A stretch of DNA of 64,000 nucleotides. Source: Alternaria dauci. Its lineage: Eukaryota > Ascomycota > Dothideomycetes > Pleosporales > Pleosporaceae. Location: contig NC_091277.1 in the NCBI RefSeq assembly GCF_042100115.1, positions 1,488,001 to 1,552,000 on the forward strand. The letters run 5' to 3'. The notes under the pieces were generated by a model. It was not told the origin of the DNA and made no database searches. It worked only from the letters and a program-made list of their open reading frames with translations. The position numbers and the translations under genes were made by a program. Shown in pieces: positions 11,212-21,185 of the stretch; positions within the stretch are counted from its first letter, which is position 1; every line of letters begins with the position of its first letter.

Positions 11212-13059
11212 ATGGGATCGTTCGCAACCCCCCCTCTTCGAGGACCCGGGCAAGGCGTGCAGTCATCCAGACCAGATCACAGAGAGACAGTTATGGGTAA
11301 CGAAGCTGCAACTGCCAAAAAGTCCATGTCCAATACTCCAAGCCCAACTTCTCTACCTCCTTTGAGTGTCTGTGCAAGCACAACGTCTTTGGGCAAGCGC
11401 AAAGCAGACCTAAAAGACGAGAGCGCAGGTAACAGCTCAATCCAACAGTCACCAGCGAGGAAGAAAAAGCGAGCACTATTATACCATAGTCTTTCACAGA
11501 CGGCGGAGATCAACCCCACACCCCTGTCCACACCGTCAAAGCAGTCCAACGGTCGTCCTGTAGAAGCGTCACCGGGTAACTCCTCACCACAGTGTAGGTT
11601 TGCTGCCACATCGACACTCGAAGCCAAAGTCGCCGTAGTCATTCCTAAGACCGTTTCCAAATCAACTTCCATTTCCATCGCTCCACCTCCCATTGTATGT
11701 GGACACTCGATTCATCCCGCCTACAAAGACATCTATGCCAAAGCCATGTGTCCAATGTGCCTTGCGGAAGCTTGTATGAACGGGCTTCAAAGCATGCAAG
11801 ACCGAATCTATAACCTCGGTGGTCTGGTCGAATGGCAGAAAATTCAGACCGAGTACCATTGCAAAGCCTATGAATGGATGCCGAACAGTGGCATTGAAAA
11901 GAAGAAGAGGCGAGCCCCCTACACAGATGCAACTGGGACGAATGTCAGCTACAGACACCGAAAGAGGCAGCTGGTCCACCTAATCACTGAACTGGAGGCT
12001 CTTTCCGAGATGGAGACAGCCTGGGAAGCGAAGCAGCTTCCAGAGAACAGCGACATTTACAATGAGCAGGTGCGACTGAGGAAGCAGTACAGTACTACAG
12101 CTGCCCTTCACTGGTACGAAGATACCATGGACAACGGATTTCTCGGGCGCATAGAAGATGACTGTAACTACAAGTGTCGAAAAGTCGGTCGACACTGGGA
12201 GGTTGCATTTGAAGCAGATTTTCCTGACTCGGAGAACACTGGAGATGGGCCAATCGAGGAGAAGAAGAGAAAAGCCCTCGAGCGTCACACAAAGAATTTC
12301 AAGTGGGAAACGCTAACGAAAGATCAGCGGAAATATATCGAAGGCTCCAAGATTTCCAAAGTCCGCAAGAAGGACAAGAAACGCAAGACGAAAAAGTCAG
12401 ATGACGCAAGTTTGCAGCCGACGCGGAAGCGCCGTCGAGAAGACGCAAGCGTTTCTTTCAACGAAGATGTTTACGTTCGCACCGATGCTGACGTGGATGT
12501 TCTTCGTAAGGCAGCATCCTCGCTCTCCGAGGAGTTTCTTGAAGAGCCAGCTTCAAAAAAGCCTAGAACGGGTATCCTTCGTACTACTCGTCTTGAGCGA
12601 CCAGAAGAGTATAACACGACCATTCCTTTCGACAGTGACTCCAAGCCCAAACGCCCTCACCATGTGATCCCACTGAATGGCAAAGACGGGCCTATGAGGG
12701 ATGTGACCAAGAGCAGGATGCGCCGAAAGAGACGCGATTACTATCGAGGACAATGGGCAGTTCCACAAGGAAGCGAGCTCGTCGATACAAGTGGGTGCAG
12801 CCGAGACTTTAGGCATCGTGAGGCGATCGTCGAAGGCCTTCGAAAGGAAGCCGCGAGAATGGATGACGAGGACCTGGTTGAGAGATGCGGCAAACGTTCC
12901 GACAACGACGCAGAGATGGACGATGCTCGCGTCGGCCGGCGGGAAGCCACGCCGCAGCCGTCGCTTCCTTCACTTGGGCCATGGAGCGCTGGTGGCCGAC
13001 TTTTGCGTAGGTTCAGCTGCCACTGGTACTTGGGTGGCTTTGGTACTCGGACACCCTGA
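11212..13059 (+). CDS. Conserved-looking basic protein of unknown function, probably nuclear
   Basis: I do not recognise this 615-residue protein. The ATG at 11212 (CAAAATGG) is the first in a frame that ends at TGA 13057-13059 without needing an intron. The N-terminal 150 residues are Ser/Pro-rich and disordered-looking. Around residues 163-183 a cluster CGHSIHPAYK...MCPMC (Cys163, His165, Cys180, Cys183) could bind one zinc ion. The middle has a helical segment with acidic and basic stretches. Several basic tracts (KKKRALLY, KKRRAPY, RKKDKKRKTKK, RKRRRED) look like nuclear localisation signals. A chromatin or RNA role is plausible but not shown. The last 40 residues are low in coding character, so the true 3' end could differ through a late intron. 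Confidence 0.7.
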   Translation: MGSFATPPLRGPGQGVQSSRPDHRETVMGNEAATAKKSMSNTPSPTSLPPLSVCASTTSLGKRKADLKDESAGNSSIQQSPARKKKRALLYHSLSQTAEINPTPLSTPSKQSNGRPVEASPGNSSPQCRFAATSTLEAKVAVVIPKTVSKSTSISIAPPPIVCGHSIHPAYKDIYAKAMCPMCLAEACMNGLQSMQDRIYNLGGLVEWQKIQTEYHCKAYEWMPNSGIEKKKRRAPYTDATGTNVSYRHRKRQLVHLITELEALSEMETAWEAKQLPENSDIYNEQVRLRKQYSTTAALHWYEDTMDNGFLGRIEDDCNYKCRKVGRHWEVAFEADFPDSENTGDGPIEEKKRKALERHTKNFKWETLTKDQRKYIEGSKISKVRKKDKKRKTKKSDDASLQPTRKRRREDASVSFNEDVYVRTDADVDVLRKAASSLSEEFLEEPASKKPRTGILRTTRLERPEEYNTTIPFDSDSKPKRPHHVIPLNGKDGPMRDVTKSRMRRKRRDYYRGQWAVPQGSELVDTSGCSRDFRHREAIVEGLRKEAARMDDEDLVERCGKRSDNDAEMDDARVGRREATPQPSLPSLGPWSAGGRLLRRFSCHWYLGGFGTRTP

Positions 13060-13663
13060 GCATGGCTCGGGTGAACGCTCGGGGATGTGACAGGATACCA
13101 GTTACCAAGCCTGAGGCTGAGCTACAAGGCGGTACAGTCGTTCCGTGTATATTGAGGTGGGGTTAGTTGACCTGCTCAGTGCTCAGTGCTGATGTGTATC
13201 CCAGGAGCCCTTGGCGAAGCGTCGTCAGAACGACGTCTTCCCAACGGTCAAGTACGCCGCCTGGCCAGGCCTTTCGCCTACATGACAATTTCGGCCACGT
13301 GTTTCACGAGGCTTCAGCAGCCGGGCCTTGTGTTTCAAAACAGGGTACGGATCAAACGACTTTTTTACCAAGGATTACCCCGCAAACCGCCGACGGCACC
13401 TTCCCGGAAATGATGCTTGAGCATGTGCTCCCAATGCTCCTGCCCAGCACGGACAAGAAATGCCTATTCGGCCCAGCTGTGACGCCTCCAGGACGATCAT
13501 GTGATACAGATTGCGGTATACTGTCTTGATGGAGGTTGATGCAGCACCATGGTGCGTATAAAGAGCCCTGTCGTCTTTTGCAAGCGCGGCTTTTCTTTTT
13601 CCTCAGGTCGCCTTCCTACATTTCTGACTTGGCTTCGTTGACCCTTGTGAATTGTGCTGCATC
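13060..13663. other. Intergenic region, promoter of the lipocalin-like gene
   Basis: No gene is supported. Short frames near 13167-13530 lack homology and coding bias. The final 110 bp carry the TATA box listed separately. Confidence 0.5.
13557..13563 (+). promoter_or_regulatory. TATA box of the lipocalin-like gene
   Basis: TATAAAG (context GCGTATAAAGAGCC) lies 101 bp upstream of the ATG at 13664, a normal distance for a fungal gene with a short leader. Confidence 0.5.
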
Positions 13664-14335
13664 ATGCGATTCTCTATTGCTCACATTGTTTTCCTCGCCT
13701 CTCTGGCATCCGCTCTTCCCCAGGCGCCAGGATGTGCGCCTCAAGAATCCTGTTTCCCGATAACGGCAGTTCGACGCGACATTCCTACACCGACACCAGA
13801 GCCCTCGCCCCATTGGCTACCAGAACCACCAGTGCGCCGTGTCAACGACGACAGAGCCATCCTGAACTCCCTAGCTGGCACCTATTCGCTGGTAAACACA
13901 TCTAGCACACTCAATGGCGTCTCCATTCCGGATCTCCCCTATGGCGAAGCCCCGGTCGGCCTCCTCATCTATACAGCCACAGGCTTCATGAGCGCAACCA
14001 TCACCGCCACTGAACCCGAGTTCCGGCCCAACCTCACCTTCCCTTACCAGGCCAATGACACAGACGCCGACTGGGCACAAGTTGGCAAGCACAGCATCGG
14101 GTACGCTGGACCTTTCCGTGTCAACGACGAGCTGCCGGCTACCGAGACGGAGGGCCAGATTTTCCATGGTCCGCTAACAGTGGCCAACGTGCCAACGTGG
14201 GTTGGTCAGAACCACAGGAGGAACTATACCGTTGTTGAGGTGGAAGAGGAGGGCACCGTGGTCAAGTATTTGAGGATTGGCAGTGAACGTGGTGGAGGAT
14301 ACCGTGGTGTGCTTTGGTGGAAGAAACTTGCTTGA
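13664..14335 (+). CDS. Secreted lipocalin-like domain protein
   Basis: This 223-residue protein has a signal peptide (MRFSIAHIVFLASLASA) and a single lipocalin-like domain of the kind annotated in fungi as Lipocalin_5, from about residue 65 to the end. Visible marks are LAGTYSLVNTSSTLNG, the PYGEAPVGLLIYTATGFMSATI core, a middle HSIGYAGPFRVND strand and the C-terminal YLRIGSERGGGYRGVLWWKKL. A Pro-rich spacer with two Cys follows the signal peptide. N-glycosylation sequons (NTSS, NLT, NDT, NYT) are present. Such domains often sit in small-ligand binding proteins or as accessory genes; the ligand is unknown here. The ATG at 13664 is chosen over an upstream GTG. Confidence 0.85.
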   Translation: MRFSIAHIVFLASLASALPQAPGCAPQESCFPITAVRRDIPTPTPEPSPHWLPEPPVRRVNDDRAILNSLAGTYSLVNTSSTLNGVSIPDLPYGEAPVGLLIYTATGFMSATITATEPEFRPNLTFPYQANDTDADWAQVGKHSIGYAGPFRVNDELPATETEGQIFHGPLTVANVPTWVGQNHRRNYTVVEVEEEGTVVKYLRIGSERGGGYRGVLWWKKLA

Positions 14336-14737
14336 GCATTCCATGTTGCACTTTTCCTACACTCATCAAAAGGCCATGTGACAAATTCATATAGCCCATG
14401 ACTGTAAGAAGACTATGATGAATGAAGTTGGTTTTTCGACCTTTCTATGACTCTTTGTTCCTATGACACTGGTTAAAACTAGCTCTACACTAATAGTCGC
14501 CATGGCCCACTTAAGGAGGTATTCGCATATTTCAGCTCACCACTATCATGTCGAAAGGTAGTCCAGTATACCATGAAAGCAATACCTGCGGAGTGGCATA
14601 TTTCATCTTGCCACGAAGAACCCGCCAGTACAGGAAGTTCATCGGGAAGGCGTGTACGCATCAAGTAGGCGCAAAATGTCAGCCAAGACCGGGTCTGGAA
14701 TGACTTGTCCCGTTACATGGGAAGCATTTCGAGACGC
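14336..14737. other. Intergenic region between convergent genes
   Basis: No gene is seen. These 400 bp separate the 3' ends of the lipocalin-like gene (plus) and the PPP4R2 gene (minus). Confidence 0.6.
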
Positions 14738-16128
14738 CTAGTCATCCGACTTCATTTCCACGTCTTTTGCATCCTTTATTCCCTCCTTGGCCGTTGCATC
14801 TCCCTTGGGCTCTTTGTCGACAGTCTTGGTGTCGTTTGATTTGTCAGACCCGCCGTCTTTCATCTCCTGATCCTTGGCATCTGTGCCAGCGGGTACTTTG
14901 GGCTCGGGGCTCTTGTGATCAAGGCTCGGTCTGCCAATAGCTCCTTCGATGTTGAGTTTGCCCTGCTTTTGAGGGCCCGTGTCCTCCATGCCAATGACTT
15001 CTGGGCCTCTTGCATGCGGTGCTTCTTCCTCGCCCTCGACCGTCTCCATGATGGTAGTCCCACCTTCCATCTCACCAAACGTGGTTCTTGTTGGACTGGT
15101 GGTCATGCTGTGAGGGTTGTTGAGGACAATTCCCGCCTCTTGTTCTTGACGCAGCAGCTCGCCTTGGGTAACGGGCCCTGTAGACGGCAGTGTCTCACCA
15201 TCGGGATGTGACGAAGCAATCTGAGCTACATTTGCGTTTGGAGATCCGGCTCGTTGGCTGCCGCTGAGCATTCCCACCGTCACCGTCTCTATGCGACCAG
15301 CACCGTTGGGACCGTCTACCATCTCGGTGCTCTCTGAAATCAGCTCACTCTGGCCGCGATTCTGCAGCCAAGGGATGGGTGTGAGTAGGGCGCCACCTAG
15401 TGCTTCGTCTGAACCCAAGGGCGCGGCCTGGGGAGTGGTGGACGTTGTGCCATTGAGCAGTCCGCCAGACGTAGGCAACACGGCTTGTGGAAGCGGAAAG
15501 ATGGTGAGGGGCGAGGATACGGAGACGACTCGGTCGAGGGCGCGGAGGTAGGGCGGGAGGTATCGGTAGCGTTTCTTGGGCTCGAGGACGAGTTCGGCTA
15601 GGCGCTGGACGGTGTGAGGGGGATGTTTTGCAAAGTTTTTGGAGAGGGTGGAGCGGATTGACGAGTAGAAGGTGGTAATCTCTGGTGGCACACTTTGCGA
15701 CGCTGTCGGGGCGGAAAAGGTGGGCACGGGCGGTCGCGGGGGTGTGGTCGGCGGTGCATTTTCCTTGTCGGTAGCATGCGAGTCTTGGCTCGATATAGCG
15801 TTGGACGTGTTGGGTCGCGAGGGGAGGTCGGTGGTGGTTGATGTGGTTGGTCGTTGGTTTGAATCTGCAGGCAGCTTGGGGAAATCGCCGACGATCTGGG
15901 AGAGTCAGAAGTGCGAACGGCTGAGGTTGATTGGTGTAGAGGTACCTCGTCAAGGCGATGCAAGATGTACTCGAGTGTCTTTGGCCATTCTGCTCTGTCG
16001 GCGGGCGCGTTAGAGGGAGTCTACGCATGATGGACATGTGTCGCGTGGTGGGGCACCTACGAGTCGAGAGCGCCGTCCTTGGCAGCTCTCTGCAGTATCG
16101 ACTCTGCTGAGGACTCACCAGACGTCAT
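14738..16128 (-). CDS. PPP4R2: Protein phosphatase 4 core regulatory subunit R2 homologue
   Basis: This 424-residue protein matches the PPP4R2 family, which binds the PP4 catalytic subunit and steers it in DNA-damage and cell-cycle control. Exons are 16128-16061, 15994-15946 and 15895-14738. Introns are 66 bp (GTAGGT...CTCTAAC...GACAG) and 50 bp (GTACCT...CCAG), and all frames close exactly. The spliced N-terminus has the family hallmark: ILQRAAKDGALDSAEWPKTLEYILHRLDEIVGDFPKLP, followed by SIRSTLSKNFAKHPPHTVQRLAELVLEPKKRYRYLPPYLRALDRVVSVSS. The last 200 residues are acidic, Lys/Asp/Glu-rich and disordered, as in known R2 proteins. The gene is divergent from the Golgi membrane protein gene. 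The N-terminal exons are my own splice reconstruction. Confidence 0.9.
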
Positions 16129-17413
16129 GCCTGCAGCGCGTCGTGGTTGGTGATGGTGGTGGTGGTGACGGTGCGGTCAGAGGCCCGACTCGCGACACCG
16201 CTGCTTTTCGCGGGCCGACGACGGGAGCAGTCGAAACGGCGAGCCTGTGCACTACGCGTCCTTGATGATGTCAGAACTGGCGGTGTGATTGGCCGAAACA
16301 ATTGACTGGAGCAGCTGTCGGTGTCGCGCGCAGCATGACGGTACGGTAGACTGTCGCCGTGGTAGTCCAAGGCCTGCGCCACAGGTGTGCGCGCTATAAT
16401 TAGCGGTGGCTGGCCAATGGGGGCAGGCGACGCGGGCTGCTCAGCAATGCTGCTGGGGGCGGTGCCTGTGGGCTGTGGTTCGATGGGGAGCTGAAGCCAA
16501 GGACAGAGGGCTAATGAATGGGCTTGGATGCGGCTGCCGCGTGCCATCCCTTTCCAATACTTGTAGCCGGCCAAAGTGCACAACGTGCGTACTGTCTCTC
16601 TCTCACCCGTATTCCAATACCCACAGCAAAGTGGCATGCGAACACGCTCCAACTAGGTGCTCCCATTGCTGCCAGAGGTAAACACGGAGCAGCCAGCGGG
16701 TCTTACGGCGAGACCCCCTTCAGCCTTTCTCCACACCCGGCCGGGGCTCTCCCAGCACCAGCGCTACTTTGCGCACCAGGGCCTGGCACCTTCAGCATCC
16801 GCCTGCAGCACACCCATCATCTCCGCCTGCTCTTCCAACGACGACTTTCCACTCTCCACTCTGCCGCTCGCTACTTCTGTCGTCGACCATTAGCATTGCG
16901 CCCAACCTCCGACATCCCTCCATCGCTCGTCGTTCGCTCTGTTGCTTCTTCGGCCTCTCCGCATAGCCAAGATACTAGTTTCAGAGACGCGCGCTCTCCC
17001 TCTCTGAGTAGTCTCACTTCCCCGAACGCAGCGACTCCTCTGGTTTCAGCATTCTCCCACCGCCCACGCGCTGTCTCATCCATCCCGGCCGCCCTACAAA
17101 CCCCAAAGAGCCGACACAGGTCGCACTCTGTCTGTGTCTGCGCCGCAAAAGCAAAACCCGCACAACCGCTCGTCTCTATATCCCCACGTTCCAGCCGCCC
17201 ATCGCGGCTGCCACCATAGCCAAAATTACTCATCACGAGGCCCGCACATCCCTCCTAGGAGGCCAACCGCTCGACCAAAACTACGCGCCCTATCCCACCA
17301 CGACGTATCCACCGACATACCCTCCGCAGCCCTTCGATACCCAGCCCGGGGGGTATCACCACCGCGAAGGCTTCCCCACCACCCTCCCACCCGTTGTACG
17401 ACGCCCGCCGAGG
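16129..17413. other. Divergent promoter and long 5' leader region
   Basis: These 1.28 kb lie between the PPP4R2 start and the first in-frame ATG of the Golgi membrane gene. A GGT-repeat tract (about 16138-16170) abuts PPP4R2. From about 16690 on the plus strand is strongly pyrimidine-rich, like a long fungal leader. The final 180 bp (from about 17230) read in frame with the downstream gene as a Pro/Tyr/Gln-rich peptide without any ATG. An upstream coding exon joined by splicing is therefore possible. Confidence 0.5.
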
Positions 17414-18485
17414 ATGTACATTCCCAACACGCGCTGGACCTGGGCTTTCATGCTCACGGCCATTTGCCAGGTCGGCATCGCCCTCGCCCTCGAGTCGTAC
17501 GTCTTCAGCAAGTTCCAGAATGAGATCCATTTCGCTGCCGAAGGTGCTGGCGCAAACGAAACCCGCACTATTCCCACCTTCCTCGCCGTCTTCATGTTCG
17601 GCTACATCTACCAACTGTTCCTCACATGGGATGCTCTGCGCATGAAGAACACCATTCAGGTCATCGGACTTGTCATGTACAACATTGGCATCCTCGTCTA
17701 TGCCGCCATCCAGTTTGACCAGATCAAGGACGCTGCCGACGACCTCAACACGCGCCGCTTCATTCCCAAGGAGTTCTGGGAGGACGTCAAGCCCTTGCTC
17801 GTCGCTCTGCCTGTCCTCATGGCTGCCGCTACCTTTACATTTGCTTTTGAGGCATGGAAGTTGTACGATGAGTTCGCCTGGACCATCTACAAGCGCATCA
17901 GTGCCGACACTAGACTGAAGAGGCGCTATCTGACCTACCAGGTACTACTCATCAAGCCTCTCATCCAAGCGCGCCCTACTGACCATGACATAGATTTACA
18001 TCGCACTCCTCAAGTTTGACTTCTTCTTCTTCCTGGCCTTCACCGTACAGTTTCTCGTCGTCGTCAAAAACACAAAGACCGTCGAACTTATCCTCACCGC
18101 GGCCGCCCTCGTCATCACTTTTTTCCTTTTGTTCTTTGCCGCGTGGTGGGTCCGCCGCGAGTCTGTTGCCGGCATGGTCGGCATCATTGTCGTCTACTTC
18201 ATCGCCTTGGGCTACTTCTTGTTCAAGCTCATCCGCATGTATGTTGCCGATGCCGATCGCCAGGAGGACTACAAGCCAGCCCGCAAGTCGCTGACCGCCT
18301 TTGCCATTCTCACAATCCTCCTTCTCATCATCACCATTGTGACAGCATGCTTGTGCACCCACAATTTCAACAAGGGCCTGAAGCCCCATGTCAACGACAC
18401 GATTGTGCAGACCGACAAGACATACAACACAGAGATGCCGTCACTGAGCGGGCCTGCGCCATCTCAACGGATGGAAATCGACTAA
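17414..18485 (+). CDS. Multi-pass Golgi-type membrane protein (UPF0658-like)
   Basis: The 339-residue minimum product is a polytopic membrane protein resembling the fungal UPF0658 Golgi apparatus family of unknown function. Exons are 17414-17941 and 17994-18485, with a 52-bp GTACTA...TAG intron in phase 0. Hydrophobic segments include WTWAFMLTAICQVGIALAL, TFLAVFMFGYIYQLFL, VIGLVMYNIGILVYAAIQF, LLVALPVLMAAATFTFAF, FFFFLAFTVQFLVVV, LILTAAALVITFFLLFFAAWW, VGIIVVYFIALGYFLF and AILTILLLIITIVTACL, about eight in all. The conserved IYIALLKFDFFFF stretch begins exon 2. The 17414 ATG is the first in frame, but the open frame continues upstream as a Pro/Tyr-rich segment, so the N-terminus may be longer via an unseen 5' exon. 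Confidence 0.85.
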
Positions 18486-19192
18486 CCACCTTTTTCATAC
18501 CACACCTACACAAAATTTACGACATGACTTCTTCGATACCTGCTTTCTGCGAGCATAGCTTGATCATACCCGGATGAGATCAGCGGGACTGGCGTTCTTT
18601 CATCTAGGGATTCTTTTTGGGCTATATGCGGAGATGTCAGGTTGAAGACGGGACGGATTGCAATGTGGCATCACGTACGACGAGTTATACCAACCCGCAT
18701 TGATTGTTTTCTTTTTCTTCATTTAACGACCCTTTGTACAACAACTGTCGGTCCTTTTTGTAACTAGGTGTCTGATCATACTATACCCCACCATGAACAG
18801 ACGAGCTCGGAACTGAATTGAATCTCATTATGAACCTTACTCCGTTTTTCCAATAGATCATGTCTATATTAAGTTGTGCACCTGAATAGCAAAACGCGCC
18901 TACCTGCATAAAGACTTGTGTTGACGGTCGAGACGCGAGTCGGAATCAAGGGGTACAAAGCTAAGCTCCCCGACCGCCATGTGCTGCGTGGACCCTGCTG
19001 CACTAACGACATCATAGGGTCCCGCAAGCTCACCAAACTATCTCGCTGGACTTGCTCGACTTTCTTTTTCTCACACACACGCTTCTCCACTCTTCCGCAC
19101 TTTTTAAAGCGGTGTGTCGCTCACTCTCAGGCGCATATACACCTGTTGTCCATTCCAACCGCTGAGACGGTAAAAGTTTAATTACCGACAAA
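18486..19192. other. Intergenic region
   Basis: No gene is seen. It carries the 3' flank of the Golgi membrane gene and the promoter and leader of the Mpv17/PMP22-family gene. A CT-rich tract near 19055-19090 precedes the latter. Confidence 0.55.
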
Positions 19193-20134
19193 ATGGCGTT
19201 TCGCTGGTGAGTAGGAGAGCGGTGCAAGGCCATGGTAGTTCAAGAGCAGATGATGCTGATACAAAAGATAGGTACCAGGCGAAGCTTAGGACTTCCCCCT
19301 ACTTGACACAGAGTATCACTACGGCGGTATGCAGACTTTTTATTTCGAATTGCGATCCCTTATCCTCCTCCTCCCTGCGCAGCGCAATGCGACTCGATAA
19401 ACGACCAGCGATTATGCCAACAAGCACCAAACACAAGGAGAGACGAGGCATTGAGCCATTGCAATTGCAGATTGACAAGGAACTGACATGGCGCGCACCA
19501 GGTACTCTTCGCAACCGGCGACACAATGGCACAACAGGGTGTAGAACGCCGTGGACTCGATAAGCACGATCTCGCACGTACAGGACGCATGGCCGCCTAT
19601 GGAGGATGTACGTCTTAGCTCATTTTTTTCCCATTGAACCCCCTTATCGGTGCCCAAATCCCCAAATCCCCACATCCCCACTTTCTGATCATCATTTCCC
19701 GCCAAACTAACTAACCCTTTCCCCCAGGTATTTTCGGTCCCGCAGCAACCAAATGGTTCGACTTCCTCGTCAAGCGCGTAAACCTCAAATCTACAAACGG
19801 TACCATTGTGGCGCGCGTAGCCTGCGATCAGTTCCTCTTCGCGCCCTGCAACATGGCGCTCTTCCTGTCCACCATGGCCTACATGGAAGGAAACTCGCCT
19901 GTGCAGCGTCTCAAGGATGCGTACCTGCCCGGCTACCAGAAGAACTTGATGGTGTGGCCTTGGGTCCAGTTCACAAACTTCAAATACGTGCCCGCAGAGA
20001 TGAGAGTGCTGGTTGTCAACGTCATCTCGTTGGGCTGGAATTGCTATCTGAGCTCGTTGAACTCGGCGGGCGGAACTAAGCCTAACCCTCCCGTGGGTAA
20101 GACCAAGGAGGGTGGTCAACTTCCTCCTTCATAG
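19193..20134 (+). CDS. Mpv17/PMP22 family membrane protein (SYM1-like)
   Basis: The 193-residue product is a small four-helix membrane protein of the Mpv17/PMP22 family (yeast Sym1, human MPV17), usually in the inner mitochondrial or peroxisomal membrane and acting as a channel. Four exons were assembled: 19193-19206, 19272-19326, 19502-19607 and 19728-20134. The introns are 65, 175 and 120 bp and frames close exactly at TAG 20134. Diagnostic stretches are [116 protein letters not shown]. The very short first exon (14 nt) is usual in this family's fungal members. The C-terminal 25 residues are polar and variable. Confidence 0.92.
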
Positions 20135-21185
20135 TCGTGCTTCTGCGATTCTGGTGGGCGATATGTGTGTGTGTCCTTGGTCAGTAGCGGAACTGCGACA
20201 GTTGCCGGGGTCTTTTCTTGTTCAATGTTGGTCATAGAATGGGACGATTGGATACCCTGGGCTATCGAGTCGGGTTGTATAGAAGGGGTTGCGTTCATTT
20301 AAGTCGGGTCGAATTCGATTGTTTCGGTAGAACAGTCTTGTTGTGATGCTTGGTTGTTGGTGGTGACCAAGTTCTGCTGTGCGTTAACAACAGGTTGCTG
20401 TGACTACTTCAAGTGACTGTCTACTGTACTTTCGAGGTAACAAACATGGTCCGTCATGTTACATCATATACTGTAGCATGATTTCCCTTTGTGCTTAGAC
20501 GGCAGTCATAGAAAGCCAAAGCATCATGTTAGTATAAAACATGTTTTGCAAAACTGCGCGATTCAGCATTACTCCAGGCATCACAAGAGTAGTGCAATAT
20601 CCCACACATCAAGCACAGTCGGCCTCTCACGCATACACAGTCAAATGATATCGAGCATTCCAACATATCAATTCCACTTTCCACCGCCGTCGCCCAAAGC
20701 CCTTGTATACTACACTACAACTACGACTACACCTGAAAAATCATCCTCAATCTCTTCCTACAAGACAGAAGGAGAGGGAGTTGAGAGAGTAAAGATTAAC
20801 CTGGCAACGTAAAACCCAACAATCTTTCGTTGCCGATCCAATGGGAGTTGGGGGGAAAAAAAAAGGAAGGAAATAAAAACGCCTGCTAATGCAATAATTA
20901 CCTCAGCATGCCGCACGCTGATGATGAACAAAACAAACAGAGCCGACATGTGCGTGAATATGTGGTATCCAGCAAGCACAATCAAGAACCAACAGAGAAC
21001 AGGTTGTTATAGTGGGAAAAGAAAAGAGAGTGAAAAGAATGCGCCGGTATGCTCCCAAACACCACACCCAAGGTCAGACAACCAAATCGTTCCAAACACC
21101 CATCTGGCCCGGCCATCCGTCCTGCTGTGGTTCTTTCTCTTTCCAAAAACAATCTCTACGATCGTTCTTCTCCACGGCTGGCACA
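20135..21185. other. 1.05-kb intergenic region between convergent genes
   Basis: No gene is supported. The sequence separates the 3' ends of the Mpv17-like gene (plus) and the kinase gene (minus). An A-run (about 20857-20880) and several short frames are present without coding character. Part is probably 3' UTR of the kinase transcript. Confidence 0.5.

Noticed and set aside
19412..20119. A 235-codon antisense frame over the Mpv17-like gene
   Set aside because: It covers exons and introns of a well-supported gene on the other strand and has no recognisable domain.
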